Notes: a model not told the origin generated them from the letters alone. DNA of 64,000 bases from Ferrimonas gelatinilytica (GCF_039544205.1 NZ_BAABLF010000013.1:62001-126000), one strand, 5' to 3'; shown: positions 50,739-60,777, counted from the stretch's first letter. Numbers and translations are program-made.

Positions 50739-51356
50739 ATGCTGCTCTATCTGCACGGTTTCAACAGCGCCCCGAGTTCGGTCAAAGCGCAACAGGTGGC
50801 CCGTTATCTCGCCCGGTACCACCCCGAAGAACCGATCTCGATTCCCCACCAGGCCACCGCCCCCGCGGCCGCGATGGCGCAGCTGCTGCCCATCGCCCGG
50901 TCCGCCCTGGAGGCGGGTGAACCCCTGCGGCTGATGGGCAGCTCCCTCGGCGGCTACCTGGCCAGCTACCTGGTGGAGCGGCTCAGTGAAGCGCATCCCT
51001 GTTCCGATATCCGTGCGGTGCTGGTCAACCCGGCCGTGCGCCCCTATGAACTGCTGAGCGAGGTGGTAGGGGAGCAGGTGAACCCCTATACCGGTGAGCG
51101 TTACCGGGTCGAACCGGAGCACATGGAGGAGCTTAAGGAGCTGGATACGCCGGTGATCCGCCGGCCGGAGGCGTATAAAGTGCTGCTGCAAAGCGGGGAC
51201 GAGGTGCTGGATTACCGTCAGGCGGTACAAAAATACCAGTGCTGCGAACTGCTGCTCGAGCCCGGCGGCGACCACAGTTTCGTCGGTTTCGAAGCACATA
51301 TCCCTGCCGCCTTGGGCTTCCTGGGGCTCAAGGAACCCGCGTTGGAGCGCGGTTGA
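50739..51356 (+). CDS. yqiA: Esterase YqiA
   Basis: 205 aa alpha/beta-hydrolase. LLYLHGFNSAP is the oxyanion-strand motif, GSSLGGYLA carries the nucleophile Ser, and the C-terminal GGDHSFVGFE holds the His. The E. coli homologue has palmitoyl-CoA and short ester activity in vitro; the physiological substrate is unknown. It lies between cpdA and parE as in E. coli. Confidence 0.93.
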   Translation: MLLYLHGFNSAPSSVKAQQVARYLARYHPEEPISIPHQATAPAAAMAQLLPIARSALEAGEPLRLMGSSLGGYLASYLVERLSEAHPCSDIRAVLVNPAVRPYELLSEVVGEQVNPYTGERYRVEPEHMEELKELDTPVIRRPEAYKVLLQSGDEVLDYRQAVQKYQCCELLLEPGGDHSFVGFEAHIPAALGFLGLKEPALERG

Positions 51357-51411
51357 ACCCATTCTTCGGGGCTGGCTATGATGGCCCCATTACGCAACAT
51401 TGGACGGATTG

Positions 51412-53301
51412 ATGAGCAGTCAATACACCTCAGACGCGATTGAGGTCCTCAGTGGCCTGGAGCCGGTGCAGAAGCGGCCGGGCATGTATACCGATACCAC
51501 CCGCCCCAATCACCTGGGCCAGGAGGTGATCGACAACAGCGTCGATGAAGCCCTGGCTGGTCACGCGGATGAGATCCAGGTGATCCTCCACGCTGATCAG
51601 TCGCTGGAGGTGATCGATAATGGCCGCGGCATGCCGGTGGACATCCATCCCGAGGAGGGGGTGACCGGGGTTGAACTGATCCTCTCCCGCCTCCACGCCG
51701 GTGGTAAGTTTTCCAACAAGAACTACGAGTTCTCCGGTGGCCTTCACGGGGTGGGGATCTCCGTGGTCAACGCCCTGTCGAAGCGGGTCGAGGTCAAGGT
51801 CCGCCGTGATGCCCAGATCTTCGAGATGGCGTTTGAACATGGTGCCAAGGTGTCGGATCTGACCGTCATAGGCTCGGTAGGCCGACGCAACACCGGCACC
51901 AGCGTACATTTCTGGCCCGATGCCAAGTACTTCGATTCCGCCAACTTCTCCGCCAGTCGCATGATCCATGGTCTGCGGGCCAAGGCGGTGCTCTGTCCGG
52001 GGCTGAAGATCCGCTTCGAGGACAGGGTCAAGGGGGAGAAGCATGAGTGGCATTACGAGGCGGGGCTCAAGGATTACCTGAGCGATGCGGTCAAAGAGTG
52101 GCCCAAGCTGCCCGAAACCCCCTTCGTCGGCAGTTTTTCCGGCAACAAGGAGGCCGTCGATTGGGCGGTACTCTGGCTGCCCGAGGGCGGGGAGAGTCTC
52201 GGCGAGTCCTACGTCAACCTGATCCCCACGGCCCAGGGTGGCACCCACGTTAACGGCTTCCGCCAGGGGCTGCTTGAGGCGATGCGGGAGTTTTGTGAGT
52301 TCCGCAACCTGATGCCCCGGGGGGTGAAGCTCAGTCCGGAGGATATCTGGGACAAGGCGGCCTACGTGCTCTCCACCAAGATGCAGGATCCGCAGTTTGC
52401 CGGACAGACCAAGGAGCGCCTCTCCTCCCGTCAGGCGTCCGCGTTTGTCAGCGGTGTGGTGCGGGATGCCTTCAGCCTCTGGCTCAATGAGCATACGGAT
52501 CTGGCGGAGCTGCTGGCGGAGCTTTGCATCAACAACGCCCAGAGCCGCCTGCGTAAGGCCAAGAAGGTGGCGCGCAAGAAGGTGACTTCCGGTCCGGCCC
52601 TGCCGGGTAAGTTGACCGACTGTGCCGGGTCCGAGGCGGGTAAGGGGGAGCTCTTCCTGGTGGAGGGGGACTCCGCCGGCGGCAGTGCCAAGCAGGCCCG
52701 GGACAAGGAGTTCCAGGCGATCATGCCGCTGCGGGGTAAGATCCTCAACACCTGGGAGGTGGACGCTTCCCAGGTGCTGGCTTCCCAGGAGGTGCACGAC
52801 ATCTCGGTGGCCATCGGCTGCGATCCGGACTCGGAGGATCTCTCCGGCCTGCGTTACGGCAAGATCTGCATTCTGGCGGATGCGGACTCCGACGGTCTGC
52901 ACATCGCCACTTTGCTGTGCGCCCTCTTCATGCAGCACTTCAAGACCCTGGTAGAGCGGGGGCACGTCTACGTGGCAATGCCCCCCCTGTTCCGTATCGA
53001 CGTGGGCAAGGAGGTATTCTACGCCCTGGATGAATCGGAGAAGGAGGGGATTCTGGATCGCATCGCTGCCGAGAAGAAACGGGGCAAGGTCCAGGTCACC
53101 CGATTCAAGGGGCTGGGTGAGATGAACCCGGCCCAGTTGCGGGAGACCACCATGGATCCCAATACTCGCCGCCTGGTGCAACTGACGGTGGACGACGCCG
53201 AGGCCACCATGGCGCTGATGGACATGTTGCTGGCGAAGAAGCGGGCGTCGGATCGCAAAGCCTGGCTGGAACGCAACGGCGACATGGCCGACCTGGACTG
53301 A
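51412..53301 (+). CDS. parE: DNA topoisomerase IV subunit B
   Basis: 629 aa. GHKL ATPase domain at the N-terminus (VIDNSVDEALAGHA, DNGRGMPVD, GGLHGVGISVVNALS), transducer domain, then the TOPRIM domain with VEGDSAGGSAKQARD, LRGKILN and the metal-binding DADSDGLHI. It supplies ATP-driven strand passage for decatenation. Quinolone-region residues look normal. The start is ATG 51412 after GGACGGATTG. parC lies one gene downstream. Confidence 0.96.
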   Translation: MSSQYTSDAIEVLSGLEPVQKRPGMYTDTTRPNHLGQEVIDNSVDEALAGHADEIQVILHADQSLEVIDNGRGMPVDIHPEEGVTGVELILSRLHAGGKFSNKNYEFSGGLHGVGISVVNALSKRVEVKVRRDAQIFEMAFEHGAKVSDLTVIGSVGRRNTGTSVHFWPDAKYFDSANFSASRMIHGLRAKAVLCPGLKIRFEDRVKGEKHEWHYEAGLKDYLSDAVKEWPKLPETPFVGSFSGNKEAVDWAVLWLPEGGESLGESYVNLIPTAQGGTHVNGFRQGLLEAMREFCEFRNLMPRGVKLSPEDIWDKAAYVLSTKMQDPQFAGQTKERLSSRQASAFVSGVVRDAFSLWLNEHTDLAELLAELCINNAQSRLRKAKKVARKKVTSGPALPGKLTDCAGSEAGKGELFLVEGDSAGGSAKQARDKEFQAIMPLRGKILNTWEVDASQVLASQEVHDISVAIGCDPDSEDLSGLRYGKICILADADSDGLHIATLLCALFMQHFKTLVERGHVYVAMPPLFRIDVGKEVFYALDESEKEGILDRIAAEKKRGKVQVTRFKGLGEMNPAQLRETTMDPNTRRLVQLTVDDAEATMALMDMLLAKKRASDRKAWLERNGDMADLD

Positions 53302-53345
53302 TCCCTGCCCGGTCCCCTAACACCATGAGCCCAGGAGATAAGGCC

Positions 53346-54584
53346 ATGTACATGAAGATGCTAAGGAATAGTCAGAACCCCAGAAAGGGCGTTGTGGGCC
53401 AGAGGCTGAGTTCCCGCCTGGCGGGCCTCGCCCTGTGTGCGGCTCTGATGCCATTCGCAACCGCGCAGGCGGATGAGCTGGCGGCGGTGCGTTCGGCCAA
53501 GGTGCCGGAGGGTTTTTCCCTGTCGCTCTATGTCGATGGGGTGGATAACGCCCGCCAGATGGCCTGGGGCGATCTTGGGACCCTCTTTGTCGGCTCCCGC
53601 CGGGCGGGTAACGTCTACGCGATCCGCCATGATGGGGGGCAGCCCGGCGAGGTGCAGGTGCTGGCTAAGCAGTTGATACAGCCCTCCGGGTTGGCGTTTA
53701 GAGATGGCACCCTCTATGTCGCCGCGGTGAGCCGGATCCTGGCGTTTGACAATGTCGAAGCCGCCCTGGCGGATGGCCGCACGGTAACGCCTCGGGTAGT
53801 GACCGAGGACCTGCCGGAGGATCTTCACCACGGGTGGAAATACCTGGCTTTCGCGCCTGATGGCCGTCTGGTGGTCCCCGTGGGGGCCCCCTGTAATATC
53901 TGTGATCCCGAGGCGCCCTACGCCAGCATCCTGGCGCTGGATCTCGATGCCGAACCGGTGCGTCGGGAGGTGCTGGCCCGCGGCGTTCGTAACTCCGTTG
54001 GCTTTGATTTCGATCCCATGACCGGCGAGCTGGTGTTTTCAGACAACGGCCGTGACCACATGGGGGACGATCTCCCGCCGGATGAGATCAACCGCCTGGC
54101 ACAGCCCGGCAGCCACTTTGGCTACCCCTACTGGCACGGTGGCGTGGTGGCGGATCCTGAATACCCACTGCCCAAGTCACTGGAGGGCAAGCTGGTGGAT
54201 CCCATTGCCCGCCTGCCGGCACATGTGGCGCCACTGGGCGTGCATTTTTACCGCGGCAGCCAGTTCCCCTCCCCCTGGCGGGGTGCGTTGCTGATTGCCG
54301 AGCATGGCAGCTGGAACCGCTCCAGCAAGGTGGGCTACCGCATCACCGCCCTCACTGATCCCCGGGGAGAGCGGGGGGAGGAGAATGGGGGCTACCGGGT
54401 GCTGGTCGATGGCTGGCTGGATGGGGAGACGCCCCTGGCCCGGCCGGTGGCCCTGCTGCCGCACCCCGATGGCAGTGTTTTGATTTCCGATGATTACCAC
54501 GGCCGGATCTTCCGGTTGAGCTACGACCGAAGTTTTGTGTCGATCCCAACTCCGGCGCTGCCGGCAAGTGAGAACCATGACTGA
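53346..54584 (+). CDS. Exported sorbosone-dehydrogenase-like beta-propeller protein
   Basis: 412 aa. A signal sequence ends near TAQADE (residue 43). The rest is a six-bladed propeller of the PQQ-dependent soluble glucose/L-sorbosone dehydrogenase type, with HHGWKYLAFAPDGRLVVPVG, CNICDP, RNSVGFDFDPMTGELVFSDNG and LLIAEHGSWNRS. Sugar or aldehyde oxidation with PQQ is inferred; no pqq genes are near. It overlaps parC by eight bases and starts 44 bases after parE, so it is co-transcribed with topoisomerase IV. ATG 53346 has AGGAGATAAGG; an ATG seven codons earlier is less likely. Confidence 0.86.
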   Translation: MYMKMLRNSQNPRKGVVGQRLSSRLAGLALCAALMPFATAQADELAAVRSAKVPEGFSLSLYVDGVDNARQMAWGDLGTLFVGSRRAGNVYAIRHDGGQPGEVQVLAKQLIQPSGLAFRDGTLYVAAVSRILAFDNVEAALADGRTVTPRVVTEDLPEDLHHGWKYLAFAPDGRLVVPVGAPCNICDPEAPYASILALDLDAEPVRREVLARGVRNSVGFDFDPMTGELVFSDNGRDHMGDDLPPDEINRLAQPGSHFGYPYWHGGVVADPEYPLPKSLEGKLVDPIARLPAHVAPLGVHFYRGSQFPSPWRGALLIAEHGSWNRSSKVGYRITALTDPRGERGEENGGYRVLVDGWLDGETPLARPVALLPHPDGSVLISDDYHGRIFRLSYDRSFVSIPTPALPASENHD

Positions 54585-56847
54585 TCTGAGCGAAATGAGC
54601 TTGGAGGGCATCGAACAGATGCCCCTGCGCCAGTTCACCGAACAGGCCTACCTGAACTACTCCATGTACGTGATCATGGATCGGGCGCTGCCCTTTATCG
54701 GCGACGGGCTGAAGCCGGTGCAGCGTCGCATCATCTACGCCATGAGCGAGCTGGGCCTGTCGGCGACCGCTAAGTACAAGAAGTCCGCCCGTACCGTGGG
54801 TGATGTGCTGGGTAAATACCACCCCCACGGCGACAGCGCCTGCTACGAGGCGATGGTGCTGATGGCGCAGCCCTTTACCTATCGTTATCCCCTGGTGGAT
54901 GGCCAGGGTAACTGGGGGGCACCGGACGATCCCAAGAGCTTCGCGGCAATGCGATATACCGAATCCCGCCTGGCCCGCTTCTCCGAGGTGCTGCTGTCTG
55001 AGCTGGGACAGGGCACCGTGGAGTGGGGGGTCAACTTCGATGGCACCCTAAAGGAGCCCAAGACCCTGCCGGCGCGGCTGCCCCATATTTTGCTCAATGG
55101 CATCACCGGCATCGCCGTGGGGATGGCCACCGATATCCCGCCCCACAATGCCCGGGAGGTGGCCAACGCCTGTGCCCACCTGCTGGAGAACCCCAAGGCG
55201 GAACTGGCAGACCTGATGCAGTTTGTGCAGGGGCCGGATTACCCGACGGCGGCGGAGATCATCACCCCCCGCAGTGATATCGAGAAGCTCTACCTCACCG
55301 GCAAGGGCTCCATCAAGATGCGCGCGGTGTACGAGAAGCAGGATGGCGAGATCGTCATCACCGCGCTGCCGCACCAGGTGTCAGGGGCCAAGCTGATCGA
55401 GCAGATCGCCGGCCAGATGCAGGCCAAGAAGCTGCCGATGGTGGCGGATCTTCGGGACGAGTCTGATCATGAAAACCCGGTACGACTGGTGATCGTGCCA
55501 CGCTCCAACCGTATCGACCTGGACCAGGTGATGGCCCACCTCTTCGCCACCACGGACCTGGAGAAGAACTACCGGGTGAACCTCAACATGCTGGGGTTGG
55601 ATGGCCGCCCGGCCGTGAAGGGGCTCACTACCCTGCTGGGCGAGTGGCTGCAGTTCAGGACAGAGACGGTACGGCGCCGATTGCAGCACCGCCTCGATAA
55701 AGTCCTGGCTCGACTGCACATCCTCGAGGGGCTGCTGATTGCCTTCCTCAATATCGACGAGGTGATCGAGATCATCCGCAGCGAGGATGAGCCCAAGGGC
55801 GCGCTGATGAGCCGGTTCGGCTTGTCGGAGAAGCAGGCGGAAGCGATCCTCGAGATCAAGCTGCGTCAGCTGGCCAAGCTGGAGGAGATGAAGATCCGCG
55901 CCGAGCAGGATGAGCTGGCCAAGGAGCGGGACAAGTTACAGCTGATCCTGGGGTCCGAGCGTCGCCTGAAAACCCTGATCCGCAAGGAGCTGCTGGCGGA
56001 TGCCGAACAGTACGGTGATGATCGCCGTAGCCCGCTGGTGGAGCGCGAGGAGGCCCGTGCCCTGTCGGAGCAGGACCTCACGCCGGCGGAGGCGGTGACC
56101 GTAGTGATCTCCGACAAGGGTTGGGGGCGCTGCGCCAAGGGCCACGAGGTGGATCCCACCGGCCTCTCCTACCGCGCCGGCGACACCTACCTGGATCATG
56201 CCAAAGGGAAGAGTAACCAGCCGGTGGTGTTCCTGGAGAGCTCCGGCCGGGCTTATACCACGGAGCCTCACACCCTGCCGTCGGCCCGCAGCCAGGGCGA
56301 GCCGCTCTCGGGGCGTTTCAGCCTGGTAGCCGGTGCGCGACTGGAGCACGCGGTGATGGGGGCCAGCGAGGATCTCTACCTGATGGCCACCGACGCCGGT
56401 TATGGGTTTATCTGCAAGTTTGAGGATATGGTCAGCCGTAACAAGAGCGGTAAGGCGCTGTTGACCGTGCCTACTGGGGCAGAGATCCTGCCGCCGAGGC
56501 GCATTAAGGATCAGGGCAGTGAGCGGCTGCTGGCGATCACCACCGAGGGGCGGATGTTGCTGTTCCCGCTGGCCCAGTTGCCGATACTGGCCAAGGGTAA
56601 GGGGAACAAGATCATCGGGATACCCGGTGAAAGGGCCAAGTCCCGGGAGGAGTACCTCAAGCATCTTCAGGTGCTGGAAGCGGGGCGGGCGGTGACCCTT
56701 TGGGCGGGCAAGCGAAAGCTCACCCTCAAAGCGTCGGATCTGGATCACTATCTCGGTGAGCGGGGCCGTCGCGGCAACAAGCTGCCACGGGGGTTGCAGC
56801 GGGTGGACCGCATCGAGCTCGAGCCACTGGAATCGCAGCCGCAGTAA
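54577..56847 (+). CDS. parC: DNA topoisomerase IV subunit A
   Basis: 756 aa. Breakage-reunion domain with the catalytic Tyr127 (AAMRYTESRLA) and the quinolone region YHPHGDSACYE, where Ser87 and Glu91 (E. coli Ser80 and Glu84) are wild type. A coiled coil (about 360-480) and a C-terminal beta-pinwheel with SVVF-type blade repeats follow. With ParE it unlinks daughter chromosomes. The start MTDLSEM lies inside the end of the propeller gene. Confidence 0.97.
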   Translation: MTDLSEMSLEGIEQMPLRQFTEQAYLNYSMYVIMDRALPFIGDGLKPVQRRIIYAMSELGLSATAKYKKSARTVGDVLGKYHPHGDSACYEAMVLMAQPFTYRYPLVDGQGNWGAPDDPKSFAAMRYTESRLARFSEVLLSELGQGTVEWGVNFDGTLKEPKTLPARLPHILLNGITGIAVGMATDIPPHNAREVANACAHLLENPKAELADLMQFVQGPDYPTAAEIITPRSDIEKLYLTGKGSIKMRAVYEKQDGEIVITALPHQVSGAKLIEQIAGQMQAKKLPMVADLRDESDHENPVRLVIVPRSNRIDLDQVMAHLFATTDLEKNYRVNLNMLGLDGRPAVKGLTTLLGEWLQFRTETVRRRLQHRLDKVLARLHILEGLLIAFLNIDEVIEIIRSEDEPKGALMSRFGLSEKQAEAILEIKLRQLAKLEEMKIRAEQDELAKERDKLQLILGSERRLKTLIRKELLADAEQYGDDRRSPLVEREEARALSEQDLTPAEAVTVVISDKGWGRCAKGHEVDPTGLSYRAGDTYLDHAKGKSNQPVVFLESSGRAYTTEPHTLPSARSQGEPLSGRFSLVAGARLEHAVMGASEDLYLMATDAGYGFICKFEDMVSRNKSGKALLTVPTGAEILPPRRIKDQGSERLLAITTEGRMLLFPLAQLPILAKGKGNKIIGIPGERAKSREEYLKHLQVLEAGRAVTLWAGKRKLTLKASDLDHYLGERGRRGNKLPRGLQRVDRIELEPLESQPQ

Positions 56848-56966
56848 GTCCGGCGTCCCGTATTTGAGATCGGACTTTCTCGGCGCACAGTCGTTAACCA
56901 AAACCGTTGCGGGCGGCAGACAGCAGGGTATACTGGCCGCCCGCTTGAATTCGTAGAGTCGCTGTT

Positions 56967-57695
56967 GTGCTGAAGTGTTTCCGTGCCCTGATCCTGGGAT
57001 TGCTGTTGGTGTGCGCCTTTGTTTTGGCCCTGCTGATGTGCCTGCTGCGTCCCTTCCATCGCAATAATGTCCACCACGTGGCCAGCTGGTTTGGCAAAGT
57101 CAGCCCGCTGCTCGGGTTGACCGTGGTCTCTCGGGGACAGGAAAATCTGCTGGCGGACCAGCCAGTGGTGTACGTGGGTAACCATCAGAACAGCTTCGAC
57201 CTCTTTACCCAGAGCACCCTGGTGCCACCGGGCACCGTGAGCCTGGGCAAGAAGGATCTGGTCTGGATCCCGCTGTTCGGCCAGATCTACTGGCTGACCG
57301 GCAATATCCTGATCGATCGTAACAACCGCTCCCGGGCGATCTCGACCATTCAGGCCGCGGCCCAGAAGATCCGCGACAAAGCGCTGTCGGTATGGATCTT
57401 CCCTGAGGGCACCCGCTCGCGCGGACGGGGTTTATTGCCCTTCAAGACCGGCGCATTTCACACCGCCATCTCCGCCGGGGTGCCCATAGTGCCTGTCCTG
57501 GCCTCCTGCCAGGGGGATATCAGCCTGGGTCGCCGTGACAACGGCGTGGTGATCGTCGAGGCGATGCCCCCGATCCCCACCGAGGGACTGGCGCGTGACG
57601 ATGTGCGAGAGCTGGCCCAACGGGTCTACGATAAGATGAATACCCGCCTGGCCGAGCTCAATGCCGAAGCGCAACAGCTGGCCCAGGCCAAATAA
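56967..57695 (+). CDS. plsC: 1-acyl-sn-glycerol-3-phosphate acyltransferase
   Basis: 242 aa, a membrane enzyme that acylates lysophosphatidic acid to phosphatidic acid. A hydrophobic N-terminal helix is at residues 6-26. The HX4D motif is NHQNSFD (His73, Asp78) and the substrate motif is FPEGTR (145-150). It starts at GTG. It follows parC as in E. coli and is 15 bases before rraB. Confidence 0.94.
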   Translation: MLKCFRALILGLLLVCAFVLALLMCLLRPFHRNNVHHVASWFGKVSPLLGLTVVSRGQENLLADQPVVYVGNHQNSFDLFTQSTLVPPGTVSLGKKDLVWIPLFGQIYWLTGNILIDRNNRSRAISTIQAAAQKIRDKALSVWIFPEGTRSRGRGLLPFKTGAFHTAISAGVPIVPVLASCQGDISLGRRDNGVVIVEAMPPIPTEGLARDDVRELAQRVYDKMNTRLAELNAEAQQLAQAK

Positions 57696-57710
57696 GGAGC
57701 CGAACCGGCC

Positions 57711-58076
57711 ATGAACAAAGAACAACTGATTGCCGAGCAGCAGATGGAAACCCGGGAGATCGTGCAGGCCCTGCTGGACGATGGGTCCGATCCTCAGGCG
57801 ACCTACAACATCGAACACCACTTCGCTTGCGCGGACTTCGATGCCCTGGAGAAGGTCGCGGTGGATGCCTTCAAGGCCGGTTTCGCGGTGGATGACGCCG
57901 AGGAGCTGGAGCTGGACGATGGCAGCACCGCCTACTGCTTCTCCGCCATGGCGGAGCACGGGCTGGAGATTGAACGCCTGGACAAGGATTGCGCCACTCT
58001 GATTGAACTGGCTAGCAAGCACCACGTGCTGTACGACGGTTGGGGCACTCACTTCGTCGAGCCCACCAAGCAGTAA
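57711..58076 (+). CDS. rraB: Regulator of ribonuclease E activity B
   Basis: 121 aa, acidic. It binds the C-terminal part of RNase E and inhibits mRNA decay. Family blocks DDGSDPQATYNIEHHF and YDGWGTHF are present. It follows plsC by 15 bases after a TAAGGAG site and ends at a strong terminator. Confidence 0.93.
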   Translation: MNKEQLIAEQQMETREIVQALLDDGSDPQATYNIEHHFACADFDALEKVAVDAFKAGFAVDDAEELELDDGSTAYCFSAMAEHGLEIERLDKDCATLIELASKHHVLYDGWGTHFVEPTKQ

Positions 58077-58094
58077 CGTCTCGTTTGAAAAAAG

Positions 58095-58125
58095 AAAAAG
58101 CCAGCGCAATGCGCTGGCTTTTTTT
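58095..58125. terminator. Bidirectional terminator, rraB / anmK
   Basis: A5-GCCAGCGC / GCGCTGGC-T7 with a 3-base loop between convergent genes. Confidence 0.9.
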
Positions 58126-58139
58126 GTTTTGGATCCGAC

Positions 58140-59240
58140 TTATGCCGCCGGATAGCGTCCGCCGAGGATCGCTTCCCGGGAAGCGCCGGTCACTGCAGGC
58201 AGGTTGCCGGGCAGCCCCTGAAGGTGGCGCCAGGCCAGCCAGGCAAAGGCGACCGACTCCACTAACTGAGGATCCAGGCCCAGGGTGGCGGTGGTGTCGA
58301 TCCGGTAGCTGGGCAGCCGTTGCGCCAGTTGGCGTGCCAGCTCCCCGTTGAAGGCCCCGCCGCCGCACAGGTACAGCTCGCCACTGGGCGCGAGGCTCTG
58401 GGCACAGTCGGCGATGCTGAGCACCGTGGTGGCCAACAGGGTGGCCATTACGTCCTCATGGGGCAGGGGATCCAGGCTGTTGAGGTGGCTGTAGAGCCAG
58501 TTGAGATTGAACAGCTCCCGACCGGTGCTTTTGGGGGCTGGCTGGGCAAAGTAGGCGTGGCCCAGCAGCCGTGTCAGCAGTGCATCATCGACACTGCCCG
58601 AGGCGGCAATGGCGCCGTCTCTGTCATAGGGTTGGCCAAAGTGTTCCCGAGCCCAGGCGTCCATCAGGGTATTCCCCGGGCCGGTGTCGTAGCCCAGGAT
58701 AGGCCCGTTGGGATCCAGGAATGTCAGGTTGGCGATGCCACCGACGTTGACGATAAGCCGTGGCGTCTCGGAGGCAAAGAGGTGGTGGTGAAACGCCGGC
58801 ACCAATGGAGCGCCCTGGCCGCCCAGGGCGATATCCTTACGGCGAAAATCGGCGATCACGTCGATCCCGGTTTCGATCGCCAGGGTGTTGGGGCAGCCCA
58901 GCTGCAGGGTAAAGGCGTGGCGTCCGTCGGGGTGGTGGCGCACTGTCTGGCCGTGGCTGCCGATGGCGGCGATGGCCTCGGCCTCAAGACCGCTGGTCTT
59001 CAGGAGTGCCTTAACCGCCTCGGCAAAGCGGTATCCGAGCGCACGGTCGGCCCGCCCCATGAGGTCAATTTCGTCCGAACCGGGGCTGCAAAGGGTGTGC
59101 AGTTGACTCAGGAGCGGTTCCGGCAGCTCGATGCTGTGGTGGTTGATGACCGTCGGCCGTCCCTGCGCATCAAATCGGGCCAGTACCGCGTCGATGCCAT
59201 CCATCGAGGTTCCCGACATCAGGCCGATACAGTAGGTCAT
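58140..59240 (-). CDS. anmK: Anhydro-N-acetylmuramic acid kinase
   Basis: 366 aa, phosphorylates and opens 1,6-anhydro-MurNAc in peptidoglycan recycling. The N-terminal nucleotide loop GLMSGTSMDGIDAVL, the phosphate-2 region IGSHGQTVRHHPDG, DFRRKDIALGGQGAPLVP and GYDTGPGNTLMDAW are all intact. It begins at the ATG giving MTYCIGL. It follows the M23 peptidase gene in the same direction, a pairing that suits wall turnover. Confidence 0.96.
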   Translation of the reverse strand: MTYCIGLMSGTSMDGIDAVLARFDAQGRPTVINHHSIELPEPLLSQLHTLCSPGSDEIDLMGRADRALGYRFAEAVKALLKTSGLEAEAIAAIGSHGQTVRHHPDGRHAFTLQLGCPNTLAIETGIDVIADFRRKDIALGGQGAPLVPAFHHHLFASETPRLIVNVGGIANLTFLDPNGPILGYDTGPGNTLMDAWAREHFGQPYDRDGAIAASGSVDDALLTRLLGHAYFAQPAPKSTGRELFNLNWLYSHLNSLDPLPHEDVMATLLATTVLSIADCAQSLAPSGELYLCGGGAFNGELARQLAQRLPSYRIDTTATLGLDPQLVESVAFAWLAWRHLQGLPGNLPAVTGASREAILGGRYPAA

Positions 59241-59318
59241 GGGGCACTCCAATGCGTGTCCGGTGGAAGATGCCGATAGCATGGCAGTGGCAGCGGGGGA
59301 AGTCTATGCCCCCGCCCC

Positions 59319-60647
59319 TTACTGCATCGCCAGCTGGATGGCCTGTCGGTGGGCCAACTGCTTGAGCAGTGTGTCACTGAGTTGGGTAAAGGCCGGGCGC
59401 TCAGCGGCTGCCAGGGGCTTGGATTCCGGCAGCTTGACGGTACGGGGGTTACGGTGGACGCCGTTGACCAGGAATTCGTAGTGCAGGTGCGCCCCGGTGA
59501 CCCGCCCGGTGGCTCCGAGGCGGCCGATGGTCTGGCCCTGCTTCACACGCTGTCCCTTTTTTACCAGGCGCTTGGAGAGGTGCAGGTACTTGGTGACATA
59601 GGTACTGGAGTGCTGGATCACCACGTAGTGGCCGTTGAGATTGGTGTAGCCTGACTGCAGGACCACGCCATCACCGGCCGCCATGATCGGGGTACCTACG
59701 GGGGCGACGTAGTCGGTGCCGTTATGGGCCCGGACCCGCCCTGTCACCGGATGGAGTCGGCGCGGATTGAAGTTGGAACTGACGTAGTTGAACTGAACCG
59801 GTGCACGCAAGAAAGCCTTCTTCATCGGCTGGCCATCGGGGGCGTAGTAGTGGCCATCGTCGTGGCGTATGGCCCGAAACACGGTGCCCTGGTTCACGAA
59901 CTCCGCCACCAGGATGTCGCCATCGCCGGCAAAGTGGCCATTGACGTAGTCATCCTCCCAGAGTACGGCGAAGCGATCACCGGCGCGGATATCCAGGGCG
60001 AAATCCACGTCCCAGCCAAACAGGCCCGCTAGGCGCATGATCTGATTGGGGGTCATCCCCGCCGCGGTCGCGGCGTTCCAGAAGTTGCTGGTGATCTCGG
60101 CACTGGCAAAATGTTGGCGCTTCTCCACCGCCACCTGCTCGAGGCGCTCCGTCAGCCCTCCCTCTTGCTCCTGGACCCAGAGGGTCTCCGTGGCGTCCAC
60201 CTGGTAACGCAGCGCCGCCCACTGGCCATCCCGGTAACCCAGCTCGATCACCTGCCCCGGTAGGATCTTCACCAGCCGCTGGCCCGCCTGCTCCAGCTGG
60301 GTGATGCGATGCAGCAGCGCCGGTGACAGCTCGGCACGGTCAAAGAGCCGGGCGAGGCTGTCGCCGGAGGCCACTTCGAACGCGCGCCATTCGAGAGCCT
60401 TGGCATCCTCTGTCGGCGTTGCAGGCGGCAGCTTCAGCGGCAGTGGCAGGCGGGTGGCAAGGGGCAGGGGGGTACTGTGCTGAGCCGCCAATTGGGTGCT
60501 GGAGGGCAGCAGCAGAAGCAGGCACACCAGGGCCCCGAGGGCGGCGATACCGGCTCGATGAGGTCGCGGCAACCGCGCCAGAAGCGCGCGGACGCGTCGG
60601 GAAACCGGGGTGTTGCCGTTGGAGGAGGGGATGATGGGCCCGTTCAC
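59319..60647 (-). CDS. M23 family murein endopeptidase, MepM-like
   Basis: 442 aa. A transmembrane anchor spans residues 33-50 after a basic N-terminus. A LysM/OapA-like region (FEVASGDSLARLFDRAELSPALL) is followed by the LytM zinc peptidase domain with HNGTDYVAP near residue 308 and GAHLHYEF near residue 387. It opens D-Ala-meso-DAP crosslinks, like MepM (440 aa). GTG start after AAGGTATAGG. It is divergent from tyrS and upstream of anmK. Confidence 0.92.
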   Translation of the reverse strand: MNGPIIPSSNGNTPVSRRVRALLARLPRPHRAGIAALGALVCLLLLLPSSTQLAAQHSTPLPLATRLPLPLKLPPATPTEDAKALEWRAFEVASGDSLARLFDRAELSPALLHRITQLEQAGQRLVKILPGQVIELGYRDGQWAALRYQVDATETLWVQEQEGGLTERLEQVAVEKRQHFASAEITSNFWNAATAAGMTPNQIMRLAGLFGWDVDFALDIRAGDRFAVLWEDDYVNGHFAGDGDILVAEFVNQGTVFRAIRHDDGHYYAPDGQPMKKAFLRAPVQFNYVSSNFNPRRLHPVTGRVRAHNGTDYVAPVGTPIMAAGDGVVLQSGYTNLNGHYVVIQHSSTYVTKYLHLSKRLVKKGQRVKQGQTIGRLGATGRVTGAHLHYEFLVNGVHRNPRTVKLPESKPLAAAERPAFTQLSDTLLKQLAHRQAIQLAMQ

Positions 60648-60777
60648 GTACCTATACCTTTATTCTGTGCCGCCGGATCCCGCGCCCCGCGCGGTGTCGA
60701 CACGCTTTCCTTTGTTGGGGCTAACCATTAACATTATCGCTTTTGCGGAAAGATTCAAACCGTGCGGAGATCCTTGC

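Noticed and set aside
51430..53181. 583-codon open frame opposite parE
   Set aside because: It is the mirror of a strongly coding gene in GC-rich DNA, rich in Leu, His, Gln and Gly without a domain or start context.
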